A stretch of 64,000 nucleotides of DNA, from NCBI RefSeq assembly GCF_000717645.1, contig NZ_JNZZ01000030.1, positions 1-64,000 on the forward strand. Reading direction: 5' to 3'. The stretch's first letter is position 1. Every line of letters begins with the position of its first letter. Of this stretch, positions 8,165 to 15,077 are shown piece by piece. The translations under genes and the position numbers were made by a program. This DNA is from Streptomyces californicus (lineage in GTDB: Bacteria > Actinomycetota > Actinomycetes > Streptomycetales > Streptomycetaceae). Below the pieces are notes generated by a model that searched no databases, had not been told where the DNA came from, and worked only from the letters and a program-made list of their open reading frames with translations.

Positions 8165-8770
8165 CTACGGTGCCGGCGGAGCCGACAGGCGCGCCGCGAT
8201 CTCCTTGGCGCGCTCGGAGTCCGGGCCGGGCTGCGGCACGAAGACCGCCTCCCGGTAATAGCGGAGCTCCGTGATGGAGTCACGGATGTCCGCCAGCGCC
8301 CGGTGGTTGCCGTTCTTCTCCGGACTGTTGAAGTACGCCCGGGGGAACCAGCGCCGGGCCAGCTCCTTGACCGAGGACACGTCCACGATCCGGTAGTGGA
8401 GGTAGCCCTCCAGCTCCCGCATGTCCCGCGCCAGGAATCCGCGGTCGGTGCCGACCGAGTTCCCGCAGAGCGGGGCCTTGCCGGGCTCCTTCACATGCTC
8501 GCGGACGTACGCCAGGACCTGCTCCTCGGCGTCCGCCAGGGTGGTGCCCCCGGCCAGCTCGTCGAGGAGGCCCGAGGAGGTGTGCATCTGCCGCACCACC
8601 TCGGGCATGGTCTCCAGGGCCGCGTCCGGCGGGCGGATCACGATGTCCACCCCTTCGCCGAGCACGTTCAGCTCCGAGTCGGTGACCAGGGCGGCCACCT
8701 CGATGAGTGCGTCGTCCGTCAACGAGAGCCCGGTCATCTCGCAGTCGATCCACACCATGCGGTCGTTCAT
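8165..8770 (-). CDS. orn: Oligoribonuclease
   Basis: 3'-5' exoribonuclease of the DEDDh family, 201 aa, which degrades 2-5-nt RNA and pGpG from c-di-GMP turnover. The acidic motifs are visible: WIDCEMTGL at the N-terminus and NHRALADIRDSI near the C-terminus. The ATG at 8770 gives the family N-terminus MNDRMVWIDCEMTGL and is preferred over a GTG three codons upstream. It begins only 10 bases after the adpA stop, so adpA and orn are almost certainly cotranscribed, an arrangement known in Streptomyces. In Streptomyces orn influences growth and development. Confidence 0.95.
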   Translation of the reverse strand: MNDRMVWIDCEMTGLSLTDDALIEVAALVTDSELNVLGEGVDIVIRPPDAALETMPEVVRQMHTSSGLLDELAGGTTLADAEEQVLAYVREHVKEPGKAPLCGNSVGTDRGFLARDMRELEGYLHYRIVDVSSVKELARRWFPRAYFNSPEKNGNHRALADIRDSITELRYYREAVFVPQPGPDSERAKEIAARLSAPPAP

Positions 8771-8780
8771 GGGCCCCACC

Positions 8781-9998
8781 CTACGGGGCGCTCCGCTGTC
8801 CCGGCAGGGCCGGGCGTCCGGGAACGAACGCCTCGGGACCGGGCAGGGAGTGGTCCCCGGACCCCACCGAGGCCGTCAGGACGACCGGTGCGGAAGGCAG
8901 CGGAGAACCCCGGCGCCCGGACGGCGGCCCCTGGCTGGGCACCATCGTCTCGACCACCGTCGCTGCGCTCTCCGCCACCCCCTGCGGACGACGGGCCCGG
9001 TAGGCGGCCCGGTACGCGGCGGGGGAGGAGCCGAGCTGGCGGCGGAAATGCCCGCGCAGCGCGACCGGGGAGCGGAAGCCGCAGCGGCCGGCGACCTCGT
9101 CGACCGAGTAGTCGGAGGTCTCCAGCAGCCGCTGCGCCTGCAGCACCCGCTGGGTGATCAGCCACTGCAGCGGTGCGCTGCCGGTGAGCGAGCGGAACCT
9201 GCGGTCGAAGGTCCGCCTGCTCATGTAGGCGCGCGCGGCGAGCGTCTCCACGTCGAACTGCTCGTGCAGATGCTCCAGGGCCCAGGCCACGACCTCGGCG
9301 AGCGGGTCGGAGCCGATCTCCTCCGGCAGCGACCGGTCCAGATAGCGCTCCTGCCCGCCACTGCGCCGCGGCGGCACGACGAGCCGGCGCGCGAGCGCCC
9401 CGGCGGCCTCCGTGCCGTGGTCGGTGCGGACTATGTGGAGGCAGAGGTCGATTCCGGCGGCCGTCCCGGCGGAGGTGAGCACATCGCCGTCGTCCACGAA
9501 CAGTTCGCGCGGATCGACGTGCACCGACGGATAGCGCTTGGCCAGCGTCGGCGCGTACATCCAGTGGGTGGTGGCCGGCCGTCCGTCCAGCAGGCCGGCG
9601 GCCGCGAGCACGAAGGCCCCCGTGCACAGTCCGACGATGCGTGCGCCCTCCTCGTGGGCGCGCCGCAGCGCGTCCAGAGCCTCGGCGGGCGGCGGCGAGG
9701 TGATCGACCGCCAGGCGGGCACCACCACGGTGCCGGCCCTGCTGATCGCCTCCAGGCCGTACGGCGCGGTGAGTTCGAGACCGCCGGTGGTGCGCAGCGG
9801 TCCCTCCTCGCCCCCGCAGACCAGCAGGCGGTAGCGGGGAACTCCCGCGTCCTGCCGGTCGATTCCGAAAACGGAGAGCGGGATGGAGCTCTCGAAGATA
9901 GGGCCACCGCTGAACAGCAGCACGGCAACGACTTCCCGGCGTCGCCGCCCGGTCAGCTTGCGTGCGGCCTCCGTCGCGGTGGCGGAGTCCTGGCTCAT
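8781..9998 (-). CDS. adpA: Global developmental regulator AdpA (AraC/XylS family)
   Basis: Pleiotropic regulator of morphological differentiation and secondary metabolism, 405 aa. The N-terminal DJ-1/PfpI-like dimerisation domain spans about residues 20-195 and includes GLCTGAFVLAAAGLLDG. The C-terminal AraC double helix-turn-helix spans about 235-330 (ETLAARAYMSRRTFDRRF; DEVAGRCGFRSPVALRGHFRRQLG). A disordered tail follows. It is cotranscribed with orn. In Streptomyces adpA the rare TTA leucine codon normally makes translation depend on bldA tRNA, but no TAA occurs on the plus strand anywhere in 8781-9998, so this copy contains no TTA codon. The upstream kilobase holds no convincing gene and fits the long adpA control region. 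Confidence 0.95.
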   Translation of the reverse strand: MSQDSATATEAARKLTGRRRREVVAVLLFSGGPIFESSIPLSVFGIDRQDAGVPRYRLLVCGGEEGPLRTTGGLELTAPYGLEAISRAGTVVVPAWRSITSPPPAEALDALRRAHEEGARIVGLCTGAFVLAAAGLLDGRPATTHWMYAPTLAKRYPSVHVDPRELFVDDGDVLTSAGTAAGIDLCLHIVRTDHGTEAAGALARRLVVPPRRSGGQERYLDRSLPEEIGSDPLAEVVAWALEHLHEQFDVETLAARAYMSRRTFDRRFRSLTGSAPLQWLITQRVLQAQRLLETSDYSVDEVAGRCGFRSPVALRGHFRRQLGSSPAAYRAAYRARRPQGVAESAATVVETMVPSQGPPSGRRGSPLPSAPVVLTASVGSGDHSLPGPEAFVPGRPALPGQRSAP

Positions 9999-11041
9999 GA
10001 CGCTAAGCCGCCCTCGGTGTTCGCGTCTCCCTGGTCCTTACGGGCCTCTCGCTCCTGCACGTTTCCCCTCGGTGTCGCACGTGTCCCCAGTCCCCGATTT
10101 TCAAGATCGAAATCTACTGCGTCGCGTGGTCCCGCCGTGACACCTTCCCCCACCAGCTCAATGTCGATAAGGGGACGTGGCGTGAAGCGTTCGATCACGA
10201 AGCGTTCCACCCGCGAAGCGCACGGGGAAGTGCTCTTGGCGAAGGTGGCCCGTCCGCATCGGGTGAAAGCGTACCGCGCGGTCCGTTCCTGCCTGGTGGA
10301 TGGCGGGGTGTCAGGCCATCCGGCGAAGGGTCGGACCCCTGGGTGAAGTTGGCTTGAAATAGTCGGTTGTGTGTGCTGAATCCGGTCACGCCGGGCGCAC
10401 AACCCTCACGGGGGCGCAGCGCCGGTGCGCTGTCTCGTCACCACGCGACCCGGTGCGGTCGAAGGGTGGCGTACGGAGGTCGCGGCGCGCGAGGAGCCGC
10501 GACGATATAGGACCGTATTCAACGACCTTTGCGCGGTGGGACAAGAGATCCGCCCGGTCCGTACGGGGGCGGACGGAGGTCCGCGCACCGTGCGCCCGGC
10601 TCCGCGGCCCGCCCCGCCGAGGGATCGCGCCGGGGACGGCTCCGAGGGGGCGGAGCGGCTCCGTCCGCCCCTCGCCGGCCCGGGTGGCGGATTCGCCGCG
10701 GTGTGGCCAACGGGGACCGGGTGCGCGCCACCGGGCCGAGAGTGACGTCCGGCACGCGGCCGTCGCGGAAAACAGGACGGTCACCCGTGTTCGGCCGCGC
10801 CAGGCGCGTGTACGGCACAACCGGCATTGCCATCCCGGACGCGCTCGTGCATGCTCCCTCCAGCGTCACGCACGCTTTTGCGAGGATCTGGGCGATGGGG
10901 GAGTGACGCCGTACCCTTGGGGGTATGGGGTTGGGAAGATGATTCCCGGACACAGCTTCACCAGCGGCTGACGTACCCGACGCACCAGACACACCTCGAA
11001 ACCGTTCCCTCCTCACGAGGACTCTCTTCGCCGAGACACCG
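9999..11041. other. Long non-coding adpA/usp intergenic region
   Basis: About 1,040 bases between the divergent adpA and stress-protein genes. The open frames in it overlap one another on both strands and lack recognisable domains or ribosome sites, so I call none. It includes AT-richer patches near 10096-10120 and 10503-10530, and a possible stress-sigma promoter at 10901-10926. A long regulatory leader upstream of adpA with AdpA and other repressor sites is known in other Streptomyces. I did not find a convincing match to TGGCSNGWWY. Confidence 0.6.
10901..10926 (+). promoter_or_regulatory. Possible sigma-B-type promoter for the stress protein gene
   Basis: GAGT is followed after 16 bases by GGGTAT. 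This fits the Streptomyces stress-sigma consensus GNNT-N14-16-GGGTA(C/T). Transcription would start about 105 bases upstream of the universal stress protein gene, a plausible target. This is sequence match only. Confidence 0.4.
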
Positions 11042-11563
11042 ATGGCCGGTCACGAAATCCCTGAACCCAAGGACCGCAAGCCGGTAGCCGACTTCGAGTC
11101 GGAGCCGCGGACGGTCGAAGAAGCACGCCACGCGTGCGATCCCGCTTTCCGGCACGGAGTCGTGGTCGGTTTCGACGGCTCGACGTCCAGCGAGCGGGCC
11201 CTCGCCTACGCCATCGGCATGGCAGGGCGGTCGAGCTCCGGTCTGATCATCGTCCATGTCGCCAACCGGCTGCCGACCACGGTCTGGGCGGGGTGCGAGC
11301 CCCCTGTCTTCGTCGACGTCCCCGACCACCGCACCGAGGTCCTCGGACTGGAGCTGGCCTGTGCGGACTATCTCTCCGATGTGCCGTGGGTGCTGGTCGA
11401 GCGCGGCGGCGACATCTGCCACGAGTTGGAGGAGGTCGGCCGGGAGTACGAGGCCGACGCCATCGTCGTCGGCTCCACGCACGGCATCGTCGGCCGGATC
11501 TTCGGCTCCGTGGCCGGCCGGCTCGCGCGCCGCGCGCAGCGCCCGGTCATCGTCATTCCCTGA
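11042..11563 (+). CDS. Universal stress protein (UspA family)
   Basis: Cytoplasmic single-domain USP of 173 aa with a longer N-terminal extension (about 38 residues) than usual. The nucleotide-binding loop GSTHGIVGRIFGS near the C-terminus fits the Gx2Gx9G(S/T)-type ATP motif, and the fold begins with VVVGFDGSTSSERAL. It is divergent from adpA and may be driven by a stress-sigma promoter about 120 bases upstream. It is followed by a degenerate repeat and a strong hairpin. The exact role is unknown; members commonly respond to starvation, hypoxia or redox stress. Confidence 0.9.
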   Translation: MAGHEIPEPKDRKPVADFESEPRTVEEARHACDPAFRHGVVVGFDGSTSSERALAYAIGMAGRSSSGLIIVHVANRLPTTVWAGCEPPVFVDVPDHRTEVLGLELACADYLSDVPWVLVERGGDICHELEEVGREYEADAIVVGSTHGIVGRIFGSVAGRLARRAQRPVIVIP

Positions 11564-11650
11564 ACGGGCCGCGGGCCGGCCGCTGAACGGACCGCGGGCC
11601 GGCCCCCGAACGAGTCGTGGGGCATCCCCCGAACGGGCCGCCGGCCGGGC
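11559..11650. repeat. Degenerate tandem repeats after the stress protein gene
   Basis: About four imperfect copies of a unit resembling TGAACGGGCCGCGGGCCGG occur with a period near 25 bases. The first copy includes the stop codon of the stress protein gene. The repeats are non-coding and decay downstream. Confidence 0.6.
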
Positions 11651-11703
11651 CGCTCGCGAGTCCCGAGGATCTGAGCACCCGCCAGAAAGCCTCACAGCGC
11701 CAC

Positions 11704-11748
11704 GCGTTGGGCCCCGCACCGTGACATGCACGGTGCGGGGCCCAACGC
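11704..11748. terminator. Bidirectional terminator between usp and glmS
   Basis: A 20-bp perfect stem (left arm GCGTTGGGCCCCGCACCGTG) closes a 5-base loop. It is placed between two convergent genes and close to the glmS stop. Confidence 0.85.
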
Positions 11749-11762
11749 CTGTGCGCGGCCGT

Positions 11763-13592
11763 CTACTCGACCGTCACGGACTTCGCCAGGTTGCGCGGCT
11801 TGTCGATGTCGCGGCCCATCGCGAGGGCCGTGTGGTACGCGAACAGCTGGAGCGGGATGCCCATGAGGATCGGGTCCAGCTCGTTCTCGTTCTTCGGCAC
11901 GACGATGGTGTGGTCGGCCTTCTCCTGCACCTGGTGGGCGACGGCGAGGATACGGCCGCTGCGGGCCTTGATCTCCTCCATCGCGGCCCGGTTCTTCTCC
12001 AGCAGGTCGTCGTCCGGCACGATCGCCACGGTCGGCATGGCGGGCTCGATCAGCGCGAGCGGGCCGTGCTTCAGCTCGGAGGCCGGGTAGGCCTCGGCGT
12101 GGATGTACGAGACCTCCTTCAGCTTCAGCGAGGCCTCGCGGGCCACCGGGTAGCCGCGCACCCGGCCGATGAACATCATGGACTTGGCGTCCGCGTACTC
12201 CGCCGCCAGCCGCTTGATCTCGTCCTCGTTCGCGAGGATCTCGCTGATCTGCTCCGGCAGGCGGCGCAGACCGTCGATGATCCGCTTGCCGTCCGCGACC
12301 GACAGGTCGCGGATGCGGCCCAGGTGCAGCGCGAGCAGCGCGAAGGCGACCACCGTGTTGGTGAAGCACTTGGTGGAGACCACGCAGACCTCCGGGCCGG
12401 CGTGCACGTACGTGCCACCGTCGGCCTCGCGGGCGATCGCGGAGCCGACCACGTTGACCACGCCGAGGACCCGGGCGCCCTTGCGCTTCAGCTCCTGGAC
12501 GGCGGCCAGCACGTCGTACGTCTCGCCCGACTGGGAGACGGCCACGTACAGGGTGTCGGGGTCCACGACCGGGTTGCGGTAGCGGAACTCGGAGGCCGGC
12601 TCGGCGTCGGCGGGGATGCGGGCGAGCTCCTCGATGAGCTGGGCGCCGATCTGGCCCGCGTGGTACGAGGTGCCGCAGCCGAGGATCTTGATCCGGCGCA
12701 CCCCGCGCGCCTCGCGGGCGTCCAGGTTGAGGCCGCCCAGGTGCACGGTGGAGAACCGGTCGTCGATCCGGCCGCGCAGGACCCGGTCCACGGCGTCGGC
12801 CTGCTCGGAGATCTCCTTGTGCATGTACGTGTCGTGGCCGCCCATGTCGTACGACTCGGCCTCCCACTCCACGGTGGTCGGCGTGGCCGTCGTGGTCGAG
12901 CCCTCCGTCGTGTACGTACGGAAGTCGTCGGCCTTGAGCGTGGCCATCTCGCCGTCGTCCAGCGTGACGACCTGGCGGGTGTGGGCGACCAGGGCGGCGA
13001 CGTCGGAGGCGACGAACATCTCCTTCTCGCCGATGCCGAGGACGACCGGGGAGCCGTTGCGGGCGACCACGATGCGGTCGTTGAAGTCGGCGTGCAGCAC
13101 GGCGACGCCGTACGTGCCCTCGACGTGGCGCAGCGCCTCGCGGACCTTCTCCTCCAGGGTGTCGGCCTGGGCGCGGGCGATCAGGTGGGTGAGCACCTCG
13201 GTGTCGGTCTCGGAGAGGAAGACGACGCCGTCGGCGGTGAGCCGGGTGCGCAGCTCGGAGGCGTTGTCGATGATCCCGTTGTGGACGACGGCGACCTTGT
13301 TCTCGGCGTCCATGTGGGGGTGGGCGTTCTCGTCGCTGGGCGCGCCGTGGGTGGCCCAGCGGGTGTGGGCGATGCCCGTGGTGCCGGCGAACCGCTTGGG
13401 GACCCGGGACTCCAGCTCGCGGACCCGGCCCTTCGCCTTGACCATCTTCAGCGTGCCCGGCCTGCCCGCGGCCGCCTTGCCGGTGATGACGATGCCGGCG
13501 GAGTCGTACCCCCGGTACTCCAGCCGCTGCAGCCCTTCCAGCAGCAGCGGAGCGACGTCACGCTTCCCGATGTATCCGACGATCCCGCACAT
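11763..13592 (-). CDS. glmS: Glutamine-fructose-6-phosphate aminotransferase (isomerizing)
   Basis: Makes glucosamine-6-phosphate from fructose-6-phosphate and glutamine, the first committed step to UDP-GlcNAc for cell wall. It has 609 aa, the usual length. The N-terminal class II glutaminase domain starts MCGIVGYIG with Cys2 as nucleophile once Met is removed. Two SIS isomerase domains follow (CGTSYHAG, SQSGETYD; later SLKLKEVSYIHAEAYPASELKHGPL), and the conserved C-terminus is LAKSVTVE. The ATG at 13592 is fixed by the requirement for Cys2. No riboswitch or ribozyme signature is visible upstream. Confidence 0.96.
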   Translation of the reverse strand: MCGIVGYIGKRDVAPLLLEGLQRLEYRGYDSAGIVITGKAAAGRPGTLKMVKAKGRVRELESRVPKRFAGTTGIAHTRWATHGAPSDENAHPHMDAENKVAVVHNGIIDNASELRTRLTADGVVFLSETDTEVLTHLIARAQADTLEEKVREALRHVEGTYGVAVLHADFNDRIVVARNGSPVVLGIGEKEMFVASDVAALVAHTRQVVTLDDGEMATLKADDFRTYTTEGSTTTATPTTVEWEAESYDMGGHDTYMHKEISEQADAVDRVLRGRIDDRFSTVHLGGLNLDAREARGVRRIKILGCGTSYHAGQIGAQLIEELARIPADAEPASEFRYRNPVVDPDTLYVAVSQSGETYDVLAAVQELKRKGARVLGVVNVVGSAIAREADGGTYVHAGPEVCVVSTKCFTNTVVAFALLALHLGRIRDLSVADGKRIIDGLRRLPEQISEILANEDEIKRLAAEYADAKSMMFIGRVRGYPVAREASLKLKEVSYIHAEAYPASELKHGPLALIEPAMPTVAIVPDDDLLEKNRAAMEEIKARSGRILAVAHQVQEKADHTIVVPKNENELDPILMGIPLQLFAYHTALAMGRDIDKPRNLAKSVTVE

Positions 13593-13661
13593 GGACTTCC
13601 TGCCCCTCCTCGACGTACCCGTACACGCGTGGTCGGCGCCCCGCACGGGCGCCCGGCTCGC

Positions 13662-13937
13662 TCAGCCGTAGACGATGCGGCGCAGCTGGCGGAGCGAGAG
13701 CTCCGGCGGCGCCACGGCGCGGTGCGGCAGCTCGGCCGCGATCCGCTCGAAGATCTCCGCGTTGACCAGGCCGCCGGACTGCAGTTCGCGGTGGCGGCGC
13801 CGGACGAAGTCCTCGGTGCTCTCGTCGAAGTACGCCAGCACGTCGAGGACCACCCGGGCCGCCTCGCCGCGCTGGAGCGCGGTGGAGCGGACGAGGTGGT
13901 CGATGAGGTCGTCGTGCGACGAGCGGCGTTCGAGCAC
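13662..13937 (-). CDS. Small conserved-looking hypothetical protein, probably leaderless
   Basis: A 91-aa charged, helical protein without signal or membrane segment (VLERRSSHDDLIDHL ... LSLRQLRRIVYG). I do not recognise a family. An in-frame GTG at 14027 would add 30 residues. I prefer the GTG at 13937 because TTGCGC-17 bp-CAGTAT lies just upstream with the -10 hexamer ending 6 bases before it, as expected for a leaderless mRNA. A perfect 18-bp palindrome sits directly upstream of that -35. The gene lies just upstream of glmS and in the same direction, 69 bases away, so it may share a transcript or be coregulated. Function unknown. Confidence 0.6.
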   Translation of the reverse strand: MLERRSSHDDLIDHLVRSTALQRGEAARVVLDVLAYFDESTEDFVRRRHRELQSGGLVNAEIFERIAAELPHRAVAPPELSLRQLRRIVYG

Positions 13938-13943
13938 CCGTCG

Positions 13944-13972
13944 ATACTGCGTGCCGGGGCGGTCCAGCGCAA
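13944..13972 (-). promoter_or_regulatory. Candidate promoter giving a leaderless transcript
   Basis: On the minus strand TTGCGC (13972-13967) and CAGTAT (13949-13944) are 17 bases apart, and the GTG start at 13937 falls 6 bases after the -10. Spacing and position suit a sigma-HrdB leaderless promoter. Confidence 0.5.
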
Positions 13973-13977
13973 GAAAT

Positions 13978-13995
13978 CTGCCCGATATCGGGCAG
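13978..13995. promoter_or_regulatory. Perfect 18-bp palindrome upstream of the leaderless small gene
   Basis: CTGCCCGATATCGGGCAG is an uninterrupted 18-bp palindrome located 5 bases upstream of the candidate -35 element. I do not recognise it as a known Streptomyces operator. The position suits an activator or a repressor of the small gene at 13662-13937, possibly also affecting glmS. Confidence 0.55.
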
Positions 13996-14067
13996 GCGAA
14001 CCGGGAAAACGGGCTCGGGTGCGTCACATCGAACAGAGATGAGGCCGGGAGGGCCGCCCGGATCGCC

Positions 14068-14949
14068 TCACATCGAGCGCAGGACGGCCTGTTTCGCGGT
14101 GCTGAACTCGTCGTCGGTGAGGACCCCGGCCCGGTGCAGTTCGCCCAGCTCCCGCAGCCGCCGCAGCAGGACGTCGTGGTCGCCCGCGGGCGGGGCGGCG
14201 GGCTCGGCGGCCTCGGCCGGGGCGGGAGCGGGCGCCGGGGCGTCGAGCGCGGCCCCGGCCCGGGGCAGCCGCGTCAGCACCGCCGCCGCGACCAGGACGG
14301 CGGTGTACTCCTTCTTGGACATCCCCCACAGGTCCAGGGCGTACATGTCGTACTTCGGCGGCGCGGAGACCGGCCCCTCGACCGGCTCGAAGCGCAGGTA
14401 GCCGTTCTCCAGGCCGATCGAGGGCAGCCACCGCACGGCCGCGATCCGCGACAGCGGGAGGGTGGCCGGGCCTCCGGCGGTCTTGGACTCCTCGGCCTTC
14501 CAGTTCCAGGTCAGCCGGACGGTCTCGCCGTCGAAGGAGGCCGTGCCGTCGCCGCCCCCGCCGGAGACGGGCAGGGAGGGGCCGGGCAGCAGGAAGCGGT
14601 CCACCGGGCCGTCCGGCACCTGCTCGATCAGCAGCGCGTTGCGGACCTCGTCGACGAAGTACTCGGCGACCCCCGTGCGGTCCTTCTCCACGGTCAGCGC
14701 GTAGGGGTCGGCGCCGTCCTTGAGCCGGCCGTCGGCGGCCCGCAGCACCGGGCAGGCGCCCCCGCGCAGCCGTAGCCGCAGCCGGCCGCCCTTGCGGTCC
14801 GGTTCGAACGAGATGCCCGCCACCGCCCGCACGGGCACGGCGATCTCACCCAGGGCCAGCCGCACCGGGTGCGCCTTTCCCCCCGGCACGATGCGCACGG
14901 TGTCCCCGTCGAACGTCCACGTTCCGTCCCGCTGGATGATTTCCGCCAT
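14068..14949 (-). CDS. DUF4429 protein with C-terminal SHOCT-like domain
   Basis: A 293-aa cytoplasmic protein. Two similar beta-rich DUF4429-type halves are seen (TWTFDGDTVRIVPGG near residue 9 and TASFDGETVRLTWNW near residue 150). An Ala/Pro linker follows, then a short C-terminal helical SHOCT motif (LLRRLRELGELHRAGVLTDDEFSTAKQAVL). The ATG at 14949 begins MAEIIQRDGTWTF. Function unknown; SHOCT tails are often oligomerisation modules. It stands alone between desD and the small gene upstream of glmS, all on the minus strand. Confidence 0.8.
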   Translation of the reverse strand: MAEIIQRDGTWTFDGDTVRIVPGGKAHPVRLALGEIAVPVRAVAGISFEPDRKGGRLRLRLRGGACPVLRAADGRLKDGADPYALTVEKDRTGVAEYFVDEVRNALLIEQVPDGPVDRFLLPGPSLPVSGGGGDGTASFDGETVRLTWNWKAEESKTAGGPATLPLSRIAAVRWLPSIGLENGYLRFEPVEGPVSAPPKYDMYALDLWGMSKKEYTAVLVAAAVLTRLPRAGAALDAPAPAPAPAEAAEPAAPPAGDHDVLLRRLRELGELHRAGVLTDDEFSTAKQAVLRSM

Positions 14950-15077
14950 GGCCCCGATTCTGCCAGCCCGCCACGGTGCCGTACGGGGGAGGAGACGAGC
15001 GCCCGGGGGGCCACTTTCCCGGGCGCTCGCCGGTCGAAGGGCCGCCGGGCCCCATGGGCAGGCCCCGGCGGCACGGG

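Noticed and set aside
8165..8770. TAA seen on the plus strand near 8256 as a TTA codon in orn
   Set aside because: In frame the bases read as consecutive Tyr codons TAT TAC, not TTA.
10369..10971. 200-codon open frame in the adpA upstream region
   Set aside because: Overlaps frames on both strands, Arg/Gly/Pro-rich, no ribosome site or domain.
11256..14042. 928-codon plus-strand open frame over glmS
   Set aside because: Antisense shadow of glmS; begins inside the stress protein gene.
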